Of a stretch of 64,000 nt of DNA, positions 44,966-55,389 are shown piece by piece; the stretch's first letter is position 1, and every line of letters starts with the position of its first letter. Under the pieces are notes generated by a model. The model had not been told where the DNA came from. It saw nothing but the letters and a program-made list of their open reading frames with translations, and ran no database searches. Where the stretch lies: the NCBI GenBank assembly GCA_025451235.1, contig JANWKT010000017.1, positions 291,128 to 355,127 of the forward strand. The letters run 5' to 3'. This DNA comes from Flavobacteriales bacterium (lineage in GTDB: Bacteria > Bacteroidota > Bacteroidia > CAIKAF01). Both the position numbers and the translations under genes were made by a program.

Positions 44966-47311
44966 CTATTCCACTATGATTCTATGAACACTCTGTTCGG
45001 CAGCCTTTTTATCAACCACTTTGATGATATAAACACCAGGTGACCAGGTAGAGCTGTTCACTGCCTGTTGCATGCTTCCATGAACGGTGAGTGGTAAATT
45101 AAATACCAATTTACCCAAGGCATCATATACTTGAATTTCCACTGCAGTTTCCACCTCACTGAATAAATTGATCATGAAATTTTCGTTTGCTGGATTTGGA
45201 TAAATGGATTGTACCTGCAATCCTTCCAGGTTATTATTTTCGACGGTAATGGGTCCAAAATATTTTACGTCTCCATCGAAATCTACTTGTTTAAGACGAT
45301 AGTACGTAAGAGGATAAGGTCTTGCATCTATGCTTTCATATTCCAAGATGATGTTTGAATTTCCTGCACCATCGATAATGGCATGTGTTTCGTAAGACAT
45401 TGCATCGCTGGATTTCTCGAGAATAAAATGGTCATTGTTGATCTCTGATGAAGTGGTCCAGTTCAACCGGTTGATCTTTCCATCTGCATATCCTTCGAAA
45501 TTTGTGATCTCAACCGGTAGAGGAGGTGTACAGGTAATGGAATGTGGAGCACAAGGCGCCAAGGTTGTATTGGAAGTTAAAAATGCATTCCCGCCAATGA
45601 TTAAAGTACCTGCTGCTGCAATCTTAAGGTCGTACACCGCTCCGGTGGTAGCCACTGAACCCAATAGATTCAAGTTAGCATCGTATTTATAGACCGCATT
45701 AGAGGAACCAACATATACATTTCCGCAATCATCCACAACCATGCCACTATTTGTTGGACCCGTTCCAAAAAAGCCACCGGTAAAACCACCGCCTGTTATG
45801 GGAACAGAGGCCACTATAGCTCCGGTGCCATTGAGTCTTTTTTCAAGAGTACTTCCGTAGTTGATATAGATATGGGTAAGATTGGCATCAATAGCGTTTA
45901 CTCCCTGAACATTCACTGCTTTATAAGATGGGCTGTTATAAGAAAGTGCATTGGTATGTGCAACCGAATAGATCACTCCAAAGGTTTGGTTGATCGCGAT
46001 CAGGTTATCGTTGGCCAGCGCATAAAAATTTCCATCTCCACCTATATTAAATGCTCTTACCTCTTTCATCCCTACCGGGCGAACATTGAAAGGGCTACCG
46101 GCCAATTGATTTCCGTTAGTCATATTTATATCGAATACAACACCCTGGGGGGAGGTGAGTCCAACAATTCTTGTACCACCGGCAAGCAGTTTGGTAGTAT
46201 TACAATTCAGGCTCAAGGTCCAGTATTCATCCACGTTAAAGAAGGGGCCGTTATTCGTGAAAGTAGTGGCGCCAGCTGCGGTAAGCCTGCGCAATTTTGC
46301 TGCCGAACCGCTGGTAATAAAAAGGTCTCCTGCTCCTAATACCAACATTTCTCCAAACCATGCATTTGATGTATCCCATGGACTTACATGGGTCCATTGC
46401 AAAGTTCCGGCGGAGTTATATTTTTTTACATTAAAACCCATACCTCCTCCAAATACAAATACATTTCCTGCATTGTCATTATCCACCTCATACGAACGGT
46501 TAAACGGAGCCGGTAAGGCAGGATTAACGGTCCACGGATCCACCACAATCGCTCTGTTATGATCATAATTACCAATAGAAAAACTGACCACATCGCCATT
46601 TAAAACAAAGGAGCAAGGAATTTCTTCATCTACATTATCCGCATACCAGGCTTTAGGAGCATGGTCAATCAATGCACCCCGAACTGCAGGCATTCTTAAG
46701 TTACCTTCATCATCCAAAGTTATAGGTGCACCTGTATATTTAAAAGATACCTGCGAAAGATCAGCATTGGGGGCCAGCTTCAATGTATATTTTACTCCTC
46801 CTTCATTGGGAGCTGTATACTCAAGATCAATACCCGGGTATAAATTGTCACGGTGTAAATGATCAAAAGCTCGGGCATGGTCTACATTGATATATTCCTC
46901 ATTTTTCAAATAGGAATAGGTATAATAATCATACAATTCATCGGCAGATAATAACTGAGATTGATCATCGGTATTCAACCATTCCTGCACAATCAGGGTG
47001 GATATGATTTCTTTCTCCCTTCTTTCTTCGATGAAATTTTCAGGCTTCTCTTCGGTTTCTGAAACTGGCACTACTGCCTGGATCAAGTATGCTGTTTTAT
47101 TATTGGTAAAACTTACTCTCCATCCAAAACCATGATCGATCCCAAATTTTACAGTGGTATCTCCAGGGAAAAACTCATCATATTGTCCTTGGTTTTCAAT
47201 GAAGACCTGAGGAATTGTTTGTGGAGCTGTCCAGTCGGATGATTGTGCTTTCGCATGCAAACAGCATAACAATATTGTCGCTAGAGTTAAGTGGGTAAAA
47301 TAATTTCTCAT
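44966..47311 (-). CDS. Large T9SS type A protein with SBBP-type N-terminal domain
   Basis: 781 residues from the ATG at 47311; a GTG at 47365 also opens the frame, but the ATG gives a good signal peptide (LCCLHAKAQ). The N-terminal domain (FIENQGQYDEFFPGDTTVKF .. LYPGIDLEYTAPNEGGVKYT) matches the DUF7948 domain found before SBBP beta-propellers; a propeller-like region with short strands follows. Then comes the LPVEITNFEGYADGKINRLN module and a type A signal (IYPNPANENFMINL .. GVYIIKVVDKK .. HRIIVE). Surface location is likely; ligand unknown. Confidence 0.88.
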   Translation of the reverse strand: MRNYFTHLTLATILLCCLHAKAQSSDWTAPQTIPQVFIENQGQYDEFFPGDTTVKFGIDHGFGWRVSFTNNKTAYLIQAVVPVSETEEKPENFIEERREKEIISTLIVQEWLNTDDQSQLLSADELYDYYTYSYLKNEEYINVDHARAFDHLHRDNLYPGIDLEYTAPNEGGVKYTLKLAPNADLSQVSFKYTGAPITLDDEGNLRMPAVRGALIDHAPKAWYADNVDEEIPCSFVLNGDVVSFSIGNYDHNRAIVVDPWTVNPALPAPFNRSYEVDNDNAGNVFVFGGGMGFNVKKYNSAGTLQWTHVSPWDTSNAWFGEMLVLGAGDLFITSGSAAKLRRLTAAGATTFTNNGPFFNVDEYWTLSLNCNTTKLLAGGTRIVGLTSPQGVVFDINMTNGNQLAGSPFNVRPVGMKEVRAFNIGGDGNFYALANDNLIAINQTFGVIYSVAHTNALSYNSPSYKAVNVQGVNAIDANLTHIYINYGSTLEKRLNGTGAIVASVPITGGGFTGGFFGTGPTNSGMVVDDCGNVYVGSSNAVYKYDANLNLLGSVATTGAVYDLKIAAAGTLIIGGNAFLTSNTTLAPCAPHSITCTPPLPVEITNFEGYADGKINRLNWTTSSEINNDHFILEKSSDAMSYETHAIIDGAGNSNIILEYESIDARPYPLTYYRLKQVDFDGDVKYFGPITVENNNLEGLQVQSIYPNPANENFMINLFSEVETAVEIQVYDALGKLVFNLPLTVHGSMQQAVNSSTWSPGVYIIKVVDKKAAEQSVHRIIVE

Positions 47312-47654
47312 AACAGGTTTTAATTTTTTGCTTTTCGTCGGTAGGACAAGATCAACGATCAACACAAAGGTTTTTATGCCTTTTTCTTCGAACCCAAATA
47401 TAATAAAATGTCTGTCAAAAGGGATAAAGAAACGGGTAATTTGACCAATATTAGGTAGTATTTTTTCACATAATAGGGCTAGGAGTCAAAATCTAAAAAT
47501 GTTTAGATGGCTAGCTGAGCCACTCTTCCACTGAACTCCCCTTTTATATGCAGGCTCATGCAAAGTTCCCCAGGTTATTCTGTATGACTTCATAACTGGC
47601 TCTCCTTCATTCGCTTTTGCATATAGTTCGGGGAGGCACGGGTCAGAAATACTT
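47312..47654. other. Intergenic region with open frames and hairpins
   Basis: 343 bp between two T9SS genes. A TATATTTG -7 box (minus strand, 47402-47395) may serve the downstream gene. From about 47650 to 47486 the minus strand holds an open frame (…LYAKANEGEPVMKSYRIT.. from an ATG at 47593, ending TGA at 47488-47486) and dyads such as CCAGGTTAT/ATAACTGG. It may be the relic of a mobile element, but I cannot name one with confidence. Confidence 0.35.
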
Positions 47655-49442
47655 CTAATACTTCAGAATTTTCTTGAATTGATTGGTTGTCTCGTTCTTA
47701 AAACGAATGATATAGACCCCGCCAGCCAGTTCACCCATTGAAATGGATATTTTCTCTAGCAAAATACCCGTATAAATAATCTGTCCAAGGGAATTCAACA
47801 TTTCAACATTCAACGGACCATGGCTGCCTTGACTTTCAATATATAAAACATTTGATACTGGAATAGGATAAACAGAAATGTCGATGTTTTGAAGTGGATA
47901 TACGCCAAGATTGGCAATAACTGTGCAAACAGAAGTATCTGTACATAAACCACGGTCCATAATTACTGCATAACTACCATTTACCGTTGGAGTAAATACC
48001 TGGTTGGTTTCACCTGCAATGGCTTGGTTGCCATTGTTACACTCGATCCATTGGTATGAATCCGCTAATGAATCCGCCGACAGGATGCTACCATTAAAAC
48101 TTACACCGGTGGGAACAGTATTAACTGTTATAGATAAAGTTGATGTAGCGCCTTCCCCATATAAATTGATTCCTTTAACCGTAATATCACCCGAAACGGC
48201 ACTCATTCCATAATCGACCGTAATGGTATTTGTATTGCTGTTTCCTTGAACACCGAATGGAAGTGTCCATATATAGGAGGTGGCATTTGTTATAAGAGGA
48301 ACAGCATACGTGATGGATTGATCTCCTCTGCAAACTACAGTTGATCCATTAACATTCCCCCCACAGGTAGGTAAATGATCTAAAACTTCCTGGTACAACA
48401 AAGCTGTGATTCCATCAATTGCCGAAGGGTCGGAATTGGAGATTCCACAAACTGTTACTTTCATACAAGGATCGTAGATCATTCTACTTTTATACCCTAA
48501 GGTAACTCCTCCGTGTCCCCAGCAAGGCTGACCAAAAAAGGTGGTAGATGCAATTCCTAAACCATAGTTACCCGGTACCCCAAAAGTGGTCATTTCGTTG
48601 AGGGAAGATGGATTAATCACCTGACCACTCATAAGTGCCTGATACCAATTTGCCATATCTGCCGAAGTAGAGAAAATCGAACCTGCCGCACCTCCTGCAG
48701 TATTGAGGGCAATTCTAGAGGTGTCGTGATAATCAACCCCATTAAACCATCTATGTGCAATGGTTCCAATTTCGGGTTCTTCAATATCATAAAAGGTATT
48801 GTTCAACTGTAGCGGTGTTAAAATGCTGTCGCGTATGATTTCTGAAATATGGTAACCCGTTGCGCTTTCAGCTACCATTCCTGCCAAAATGTAATTTACA
48901 TTTGAATAACCATAACCTGTTCCGGGATTAAAAAGAGGTGCTCCCAGATAAGTTAACACTTCATTAGGTGTAAACACCTGGGTTGGATTATTCGTAATGG
49001 AATCAAATAAAGGTGAAACAAAAATGGGATCGGAAACTCCACTGGTATGATTCAGCAATTGACGGATCGTAATATCAGGATTTACATTCGGATAAGCAGG
49101 AAGCCATTCATGCAAGGAATCATCGAGGGTCAATACATTACTTTCCGCCAAAATCAGCATTGCAACGGATACAAAAAGCTTTGAATTGCTGGCGATGCCA
49201 AATTCCATATTTGTGGTTAAAGGCTCTCCGGTATAAGATAGACCATTGACCCCTGTCCAAATACCTTGGCCAGGGCAGTACACACTCGCTGAAACTCCTT
49301 TTGTATTTGAAAACAAAGGAACCAGGCTGTCAAGCTTGTTTTGTAACAATGCGCTCAAATTGAGATTGAAATTTTGTGTACTTGCTGATTGAATATTCAA
49401 AAAACAGATAGCAATGAAGATTGAAATGGTTATCTTTTTCAT
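47655..49442 (-). CDS. Secreted beta-lactamase-family serine hydrolase with T9SS signal
   Basis: 595 residues. After the signal peptide (ending SASTQ), residues 35-360 form a class C beta-lactamase/DD-peptidase fold: IASNSKLFVSV contains SxxK, YSNVNY the Tyr/Asn motif and HGG the third box. An Ig-like region follows (SYIWTLPFGVQGNSNTNTI, SYQWIECNNGNQA) and then a type A T9SS signal (ISVYPIPVSNVLYIES .. GVYIIRFKN .. KKILKY). Such enzymes hydrolyse esters or D-amino peptides; actual beta-lactam resistance is not implied. The fusion to a T9SS signal puts the hydrolase outside the cell. Confidence 0.9.
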   Translation of the reverse strand: MKKITISIFIAICFLNIQSASTQNFNLNLSALLQNKLDSLVPLFSNTKGVSASVYCPGQGIWTGVNGLSYTGEPLTTNMEFGIASNSKLFVSVAMLILAESNVLTLDDSLHEWLPAYPNVNPDITIRQLLNHTSGVSDPIFVSPLFDSITNNPTQVFTPNEVLTYLGAPLFNPGTGYGYSNVNYILAGMVAESATGYHISEIIRDSILTPLQLNNTFYDIEEPEIGTIAHRWFNGVDYHDTSRIALNTAGGAAGSIFSTSADMANWYQALMSGQVINPSSLNEMTTFGVPGNYGLGIASTTFFGQPCWGHGGVTLGYKSRMIYDPCMKVTVCGISNSDPSAIDGITALLYQEVLDHLPTCGGNVNGSTVVCRGDQSITYAVPLITNATSYIWTLPFGVQGNSNTNTITVDYGMSAVSGDITVKGINLYGEGATSTLSITVNTVPTGVSFNGSILSADSLADSYQWIECNNGNQAIAGETNQVFTPTVNGSYAVIMDRGLCTDTSVCTVIANLGVYPLQNIDISVYPIPVSNVLYIESQGSHGPLNVEMLNSLGQIIYTGILLEKISISMGELAGGVYIIRFKNETTNQFKKILKY

Positions 49443-49704
49443 AATGATATGTATTAATATGTTTAACTCAAATTCACTTTCTTCGCAATAGAAAAGAATG
49501 AGCCAATAAGTATACTTTTTACAACATGCGCATATTGTAAAGGCATACCTGATCGATAAAATAGTTAAAAAGGATAACGGGGTGGTTAGCAGTTCCCTGG
49601 AAGGAGTAATCCCTGGTTATATACTAAGTAGCATTTAACCATCAAATAGTTGCATGTGACTTTAAAATTTTTTCAGAGCCACATAACAAGGGGATATTAA
49701 TTTC

Positions 49705-50130
49705 TCAATGATATATCAACTGGTTATGCAGATCCAAAAAATAGGGTTGAACACCAAACAACCAATCCGTTAATGTATATCCCGCATTTTTCTTAGCCTC
49801 CTCTGGGGCAATGATCCAGTCTATTTTTTTTAGAAAAACGATGTATTCCTTGTCCTTGCTCACCCTGATGGGATTTACATGATGCACGATCATCGTAAAA
49901 TCCAAGGTGTTTTTCTTATTTAAATTCCCTTTATAAAGATGTTGAACTTCTCCGCTTACATATACTTCGGTTGCTCCTACGTCTGAATCTCCGCTTACCG
50001 TTACTCCTGTTATTTTAACATAGGCAATCACCTCTGATTTACTTTTTAAACTATCCAATATTCCACTCTGGCTATATAAGTGGATGGAGAAAAATGATAC
50101 CCCAATGAAGTAAATAAGGTTTTTCATCAC
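49705..50130 (-). CDS. Secreted small protein, unknown function
   Basis: 141 residues with a signal peptide (about residues 1-20, ending HLYSQ). The mature part (KSEVIAYVKITGV .. EVYVSGEVQHLYKGNLNKKNTL .. SKDKEYIVFLKKI) alternates strands in a way that recalls OB-fold/NTR-like inhibitor domains, but this is weak. It is 12 nt after the phosphatase-like gene, so it may share a transcript. Confidence 0.68.
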   Translation of the reverse strand: MMKNLIYFIGVSFFSIHLYSQSGILDSLKSKSEVIAYVKITGVTVSGDSDVGATEVYVSGEVQHLYKGNLNKKNTLDFTMIVHHVNPIRVSKDKEYIVFLKKIDWIIAPEEAKKNAGYTLTDWLFGVQPYFLDLHNQLIYH

Positions 50131-50142
50131 TTAAAATTTCTT

Positions 50143-50514
50143 TTATAACGCATAAACTGTTCGCAAAGTATCATTGATCTTCACCGTCAATATTTCAACC
50201 AATTCCTCCTCCATATATTCATAATCATCAGCAATGTTCAGAACTTCTATTGGAGGAAGTTCCATATATGGATAAAGTGATGTGATCTTTAATTTTTGTT
50301 CTTTCTCCATTACTAAAACCAGGCTTGCCCAGTTCAAATCCTTTTCTGAGATCTTCCGATCACTTTTAGGACTTAATCCAGCCGAACGGATATTGAACCT
50401 ATCATCATTTTTAAATAGATGCTCTGCTGTTCTGCTGCGTTTTTTATTGCGTCCGCAAACCACCAATATATTGGGCCTTGCACTCAAGGTTAAACAGATT
50501 CTTTGTGGATCCAT
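50143..50514 (-). CDS. Low-molecular-weight protein-tyrosine-phosphatase-like protein
   Basis: 123 residues. ILVVCGRNKKRSRTAE contains the C-x5-R-S phosphate loop (Cys20, Arg26), SAGLSP follows, and LNIADDYEYM matches the region holding the general acid Asp. The protein is shorter than most LMW-PTPases (about 150 residues) and looks like the compact family often annotated as protein tyrosine phosphatase. Its ATG overlaps the end of the LOG gene by 25 bp. Confidence 0.85.
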   Translation of the reverse strand: MDPQRICLTLSARPNILVVCGRNKKRSRTAEHLFKNDDRFNIRSAGLSPKSDRKISEKDLNWASLVLVMEKEQKLKITSLYPYMELPPIEVLNIADDYEYMEEELVEILTVKINDTLRTVYAL

Positions 50515-51074
50515 TTTTCCACTTCCGGGGCCACATAATTTTTCATTTGGTGCAGAAGGTCCTCCACCTCATTGCTTACCAACATCATTTCCTGGTTGAT
50601 CAGTTTTAAAAATCCATGGTCCACCATTTTCTGTACAAATTCTATCAATGGATCATAAAACCCATCAATATTCAGAATGCCAATAGGTTTTTTATGCAGA
50701 CCTAGCTGGGCCCACGTGAGCATTTCAAAAAGTTCTTCCAAGGTTCCGAAGCCTCCCGGCATAGCAATAATACCATCAGAAAGGTCATTCATTTTCTTTT
50801 TTCTTTCGTGCATACTTTCCACAATGATCAATTCTGTGAGCCCTTCGTGGGCCACTTCTTTGGTTTGCAAAAAATAGGGAAGTACACCGACCACTTGCCC
50901 GTTCTCACTTAATACTCCATCAGCAACAGCACCCATGAGACCTACTTTGGCACCCCCATAAACCAAACCAATCCCTTGTTTTGCCAATGCCTGCCCAAGT
51001 AGCCTTGCTTGTAACTTATAATTGTCCTCGGTCCCTATACTTGAACCACAGAATACGGTAATGCTTTTCATCAT
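50490..51074 (-). CDS. LOG-family nucleoside monophosphate phosphoribohydrolase
   Basis: 194 residues (TIGR00730). ITVFCGSSIG, LVYGGAKVGLMGAVADGVL, MHERKKKM and PGGFGTLEELFEMLTWAQLG are the full LOG motif set. The family cleaves the N-glycosidic bond of AMP and cytokinin ribotides. The gene overlaps the phosphatase-like gene, so they are coupled. The bacterial role is in nucleotide turnover or cytokinin-like compound release. Confidence 0.92.
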   Translation of the reverse strand: MMKSITVFCGSSIGTEDNYKLQARLLGQALAKQGIGLVYGGAKVGLMGAVADGVLSENGQVVGVLPYFLQTKEVAHEGLTELIIVESMHERKKKMNDLSDGIIAMPGGFGTLEELFEMLTWAQLGLHKKPIGILNIDGFYDPLIEFVQKMVDHGFLKLINQEMMLVSNEVEDLLHQMKNYVAPEVEKWIHKESV

Positions 51075-51190
51075 CGTTGAATGTTTTTATCAAAACGAAC
51101 CACCCTAAAAGGGACTAAATAAAGGTAATAAAAGTTGATAGAAGTTCAATTCTTCCGGAATCCCTACAAATAGAAACCCTTGGCATGCAA

Positions 51191-54166
51191 TTAGGTTCCG
51201 GGTATTTTTAACCTTGTATTTACCGGTTCATCGAGGTTTACGCTTGGGATCCGTTTTTGCCAAATGATCTCTAAACAACAAAAGCCAAATTCCTCTACTA
51301 CTTTTCCATGTAATAAATAACAACCCGGACCTGAAAAAGGATATCGCTCAGCTACAGGAGGAAAGATAACGGTATCTATCCATTCGCCATGCAGATCAAT
51401 AAAGGTTCCGAAATACATATGACGCCCATCTTTGGTTTGGGTGTTTTTTATATGCACCAGATATCCAACCAAGCTAACGGTTTGATTAATATAAAAGGGG
51501 AAGAAAGAGGCTGTAAGGTCTCCTTTGGGCAATTCTTTGGCCAATACAAAAGGGGGTACTGTTACGGTAAAACCAAAAAGTTCCATTTCATCATAGGCTT
51601 GTTCTAACGGATGGCTCCAAAGGGAGGGTAAGGTAAATTCTTTGGTTTCCTGTTCAAAGAGTGAAACCGTAGGCTTGGTTTTTTTTGTTTTTCCTAATAG
51701 AAAATGGGCATCCCATAATAATTCTTTTTTCTTTTTACCTGTAAACCGAAAGGCATCTGATCTAATTAAGATCATTAATTGTTCCAAGGATATGGAAACT
51801 CTTTTAACGAAATCACGGAAATCTTCAAAATATCCACTCTCATTTCTTTCCAGTAAAATGGAATGGACCGCATTTGCTTCTAAAGCACTTATCATTCCTA
51901 ACCCCAGGTAAATATCTGTTCCCTGCAAGATGGCCATTTCGTCGCTGGTATTTATACATGGCAAATGAACCGTAGCTCCATGTTGCCGGGCTTCGTGTAA
52001 ATATACTTCCCTGGAATAAAATCCACCTCCATTGTTAACGGTAGCCACCATAAATTCCAATGGATAATATGCTTTTAAGTATAGACATTGATAACTTTCT
52101 ACTGCATAGCTGGCTGAATGCCCTTTGGCAAATGCATAACCTGCAAAACTTTCAATTTGGTCCCAAACATCTTTTGTATGTTCATGGGTAATATTCCTTT
52201 CAGTACAATTTGAAAAGAATTTTTTCTTTACTTCCTGAAATTCTTCTCTTGAACGGTATTTTCCGCTCATCCCCCTTCGCAAAACATCTGCTTCTGCTAA
52301 GGTGAGCCCTGCAAAAAAGTGGGCTACTTTAATTACATCTTCCTGATAAACCATTACTCCATAGGTCTCGGGCATTAGACGATATAGGGTGGGAAAAGTT
52401 TCTTCTGCCCATTTTCGCCTTTCCAGGTCTCTATGGCGTAAGATGTATTCACGCATCATACCACTTTGGGCTACGCCAGGGCGAATAACGGAACTGGCCG
52501 CTACCAGACCTAAATAATCATCTACCTCCAATTTTCTTAACAACATTCGCATGGCAGGAGATTCTACATAAAAACATCCTATGGCAGTACCTTTCTTTAG
52601 CAATGCATTGGAAGCTGCATCTTTCTTTAATAGTTGCATGTTATGAATATCAACCGTTTCTCCTCTTTTATGAATGATCTCTAACGCATCTTTTATTTTT
52701 GCCAATCCTCTTTGACCCAATATGTCGAACTTATGCAGGCCAATATCTTCGGCTATATGCATATCGAAATGGGTAGTAGGAAAACCTTTGGGTGGCATAA
52801 AAGTGGCGGTATAATGGTAAATGGGTTTTTCGGAAATAATAATGCCTGCTGCATGTACTGTAAGGTGGCTGGGGAAATCGTGGATATGGTTACTATAGAA
52901 AAGAATGAGCCTTTCTATTTCGTTGGTGCATGTATGTTCTTGTTGTAAACGTTTGATCTCATGATCTGGCACACCAAACACTTTGGCAATTTCACGGATA
53001 ACGGATCTATATTGAAAGGTGCTATAGGCCCCTAATAAGGTAACATGCTTGAACCTTTTGAAGATATAGTCTGTAACATCTTCCCGGTCCTTCCAGGAAA
53101 AATCAATATCAAAATCAGGTGGGGTTTTGCGAAATAGGTTAATAAACCTTTCGAAGTACAAATCTAGTTCAATAGGATCTACATCTGTTATTTTCATGAG
53201 GTAGGAAGCAATGCTGTTGGCTCCACTGCCACGCCCTACATAGAAATAACCTTGCTCACGGGCATAGTTAAGAATATCCCAGGCAATGAGAAAATAAGAT
53301 ACAAATCCTTTTTGATGGATTACTGCAAGTTCTGTTTTTATTCGGTCTAATATGGCATCACCTACATTTTCCGATTCATAACGATAAGGTATACCTTCAT
53401 AACAAAGCTGTTTCATGAGCTTCATATCTTCCTCTCCGCTTTCGGTATAATTTTGTTGGTTGTTATGCCCTTCTTCATTGTTCAGGTTAAACTCGATAGA
53501 ACATTGGGATAATATTCGTTTTGTATTTTCAATGATAAGTGGATAGCTTTCAAATGCTTTTTCCAGTTCTGCTTCAAACTGCATGATCTCCTCAGGTTTG
53601 GCCTCTTCTGTTTTTGGCAGCTGGCTGAGTAAAGCATTTGTATCAATGGCCCTTAAGATGCGATGTGCATTGAAATCTCTTTTGGTTTTAAAAGTAACGG
53701 GGTGTAGTATCACTATTTTCTCCTGGTGTTTTCTCCATTCGGTAAAAAGCAGCTTTCCCATTTCAGAAATGCGGATACCCATGTACTCATTTTCTTTTAA
53801 TTCCTGTGGTTTCTTTTTCCCATAAGGATAGATAACAAATACTTGCGCAAAGTCTGGTGCCGTTGGTGGAATGTTTTTTTCTGCATGGTTATGCTCTGAT
53901 AAATACTTATTCAATTCATAAAATCCATCGTTGTTTTTTGCTAATCCAATAAATTGCTGATCAGCCCCATTTCTAAAATCAATGCCGGCAACTATACGAA
54001 TGTTGTACTTGATACTCCTGCGCAATATATCTAATAATGCAGAGGTATTATTGATATCTGTTATTGCAAAGGTTTTTACTTTTTTATTTTGAGCTTCTTC
54101 CAATAAATTTGCCGGGGAAATGGTCCCGTATTTTAGGCTGTAATATGTATGACAATTCAGGTACAT
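51191..54166 (-). CDS. dnaE2: Error-prone DNA polymerase III alpha-like subunit (DnaE2 type)
   Basis: 991 residues from the ATG at 54166, one base after the dinB stop (TAAGATG); an earlier start at 54208 would overlap dinB. PHP domain first (YLNCHTYYSLKYG, AITDINNT), with two His replaced, so it is probably inactive as a phosphoesterase. The palm carries PDFDIDFSWKDRE, and GRGSGANSIASYLM and SYAVESYQCLYLKAYYP follow; then helix-hairpin-helix and a C-terminal OB fold (VSLVGYLVHI .. YFGTFIDLHG). It is shorter than DnaE1 and lacks the tau-binding tail. In a dinB-coupled cassette it should take part in SOS mutagenic bypass. Confidence 0.9.
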   Translation of the reverse strand: MYLNCHTYYSLKYGTISPANLLEEAQNKKVKTFAITDINNTSALLDILRRSIKYNIRIVAGIDFRNGADQQFIGLAKNNDGFYELNKYLSEHNHAEKNIPPTAPDFAQVFVIYPYGKKKPQELKENEYMGIRISEMGKLLFTEWRKHQEKIVILHPVTFKTKRDFNAHRILRAIDTNALLSQLPKTEEAKPEEIMQFEAELEKAFESYPLIIENTKRILSQCSIEFNLNNEEGHNNQQNYTESGEEDMKLMKQLCYEGIPYRYESENVGDAILDRIKTELAVIHQKGFVSYFLIAWDILNYAREQGYFYVGRGSGANSIASYLMKITDVDPIELDLYFERFINLFRKTPPDFDIDFSWKDREDVTDYIFKRFKHVTLLGAYSTFQYRSVIREIAKVFGVPDHEIKRLQQEHTCTNEIERLILFYSNHIHDFPSHLTVHAAGIIISEKPIYHYTATFMPPKGFPTTHFDMHIAEDIGLHKFDILGQRGLAKIKDALEIIHKRGETVDIHNMQLLKKDAASNALLKKGTAIGCFYVESPAMRMLLRKLEVDDYLGLVAASSVIRPGVAQSGMMREYILRHRDLERRKWAEETFPTLYRLMPETYGVMVYQEDVIKVAHFFAGLTLAEADVLRRGMSGKYRSREEFQEVKKKFFSNCTERNITHEHTKDVWDQIESFAGYAFAKGHSASYAVESYQCLYLKAYYPLEFMVATVNNGGGFYSREVYLHEARQHGATVHLPCINTSDEMAILQGTDIYLGLGMISALEANAVHSILLERNESGYFEDFRDFVKRVSISLEQLMILIRSDAFRFTGKKKKELLWDAHFLLGKTKKTKPTVSLFEQETKEFTLPSLWSHPLEQAYDEMELFGFTVTVPPFVLAKELPKGDLTASFFPFYINQTVSLVGYLVHIKNTQTKDGRHMYFGTFIDLHGEWIDTVIFPPVAERYPFSGPGCYLLHGKVVEEFGFCCLEIIWQKRIPSVNLDEPVNTRLKIPGT

Positions 54167-54167
54167 C

Positions 54168-55382
54168 TTATGATCTTCTATGTGCAGGAATAACCGGAGG
54201 CTGACCATTGAATGGGTTTTGAAACATTCCTACCCCGGTAGTATCCATGGTACATGCACGCTTTACAGCATCCTGGCCGAACCTCTTTCGAATCTTGTCC
54301 ATGGCCTGGTATAATTTCACCATTTCGGTGGTGTCTTCAAATAAATTAATTTGATAGCCGCCTTGCACAAGATGGCTTAACCTAACACCTACTAATCTTA
54401 CCAACACCCTGCGGTTATACAATTCATCAAACAGTTCCATCACTGTTTTAATAATGGTATGGTCATTGGCTGTATAAGGAAGATGGGTTTGCCTGGTTCT
54501 GGTATCAAAATCAGAATAACGGATAACAACAGTAATACATGATGTAAGCCTGTTACCCATACGTAAATAGTAGGATAATTTTTCGGCCATTGTTGTAAGG
54601 ATTTCCTTGAGGTCGCGAATGTTGGTGGTATCTTTTTCGAACGTTAAAGAAGAGGAAATAGATTTGCGATCATGGAAAGGTATTACAGGAGAATCATCAA
54701 TACCATTGGCTTTTTTCCAGAGTGTTATGCCATTTTTACCGAGCACTTTTTCCATTAACTCTACTGGCATTTCCTGAATGGTTTTTATCTGTTCTATACC
54801 CATGCTCCTTAACATCTGGTATGTTTTATCTCCTACCATCGGTATTTTTTTTACGGATAATGGGGCGAGGTACTCTTTTTCTAAGCCACCTGCGATAAAG
54901 GTATGGTTGTTGGGTTTGGCTTGCCCCGTGCCGATCTTAGCTACCGTTTTACTTGTTGATAGCCCGAAAGAAATAGGGAGGTTTGTTTCCTTGATCACTT
55001 TTTCCCGCAGCTCTTGTGCCCATTTATAACAACCAAAAAATTTGTCCATACCGGATGCATCAATATAAAATTCATCAATAGATGTTTTCTCATATAAAGG
55101 TGACTGATCTTTAATGATGTCTGTTACCATGTCGGAATACTTGCTGTAAATTCCACTGTTGCCATGTATTACGATTGCATGTGGACAAAGCTGCCGTGCC
55201 ATTTTCATTGGCATTGCTGAATGTATTCCGTATTCGCGGGCTTCATAGCTGCATGCTGCAACTACTCCACGGTCACTGAGACCCCCAACAAGTACAGGCT
55301 TTCCGTTTAACTTAGGATCCAGTATACGTTCGCAGGATACAAAGAATGTATCCAGATCAATATGAATGATGGATCGAGGCAT
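54168..55382 (-). CDS. dinB: Y-family DNA polymerase IV
   Basis: 404 residues. IIHIDLDTFFVSCE carries Asp9 and the steric-gate Phe, KTSIDEFYIDASG carries Asp103 and Glu104. The thumb and little-finger domains follow (KKIPMVGDKTYQML, SISSSLTFEKDTT), and QINLF near residue 350 is a beta-clamp-binding motif. The active site is complete, so it is a real translesion polymerase, unlike ImuB proteins that have lost catalytic residues. It is coupled to dnaE2 by TAAGATG. No imuA/recA-like or lexA gene lies upstream. Confidence 0.93.
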   Translation of the reverse strand: MPRSIIHIDLDTFFVSCERILDPKLNGKPVLVGGLSDRGVVAACSYEAREYGIHSAMPMKMARQLCPHAIVIHGNSGIYSKYSDMVTDIIKDQSPLYEKTSIDEFYIDASGMDKFFGCYKWAQELREKVIKETNLPISFGLSTSKTVAKIGTGQAKPNNHTFIAGGLEKEYLAPLSVKKIPMVGDKTYQMLRSMGIEQIKTIQEMPVELMEKVLGKNGITLWKKANGIDDSPVIPFHDRKSISSSLTFEKDTTNIRDLKEILTTMAEKLSYYLRMGNRLTSCITVVIRYSDFDTRTRQTHLPYTANDHTIIKTVMELFDELYNRRVLVRLVGVRLSHLVQGGYQINLFEDTTEMVKLYQAMDKIRKRFGQDAVKRACTMDTTGVGMFQNPFNGQPPVIPAHRRS

Positions 55383-55389
55383 AGGTTTT

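Noticed and set aside
47655..49442. True beta-lactamase resistance gene
   Set aside because: The class C fold motifs also fit DD-peptidases and esterases; fusion to Ig and T9SS domains argues for a surface hydrolase.
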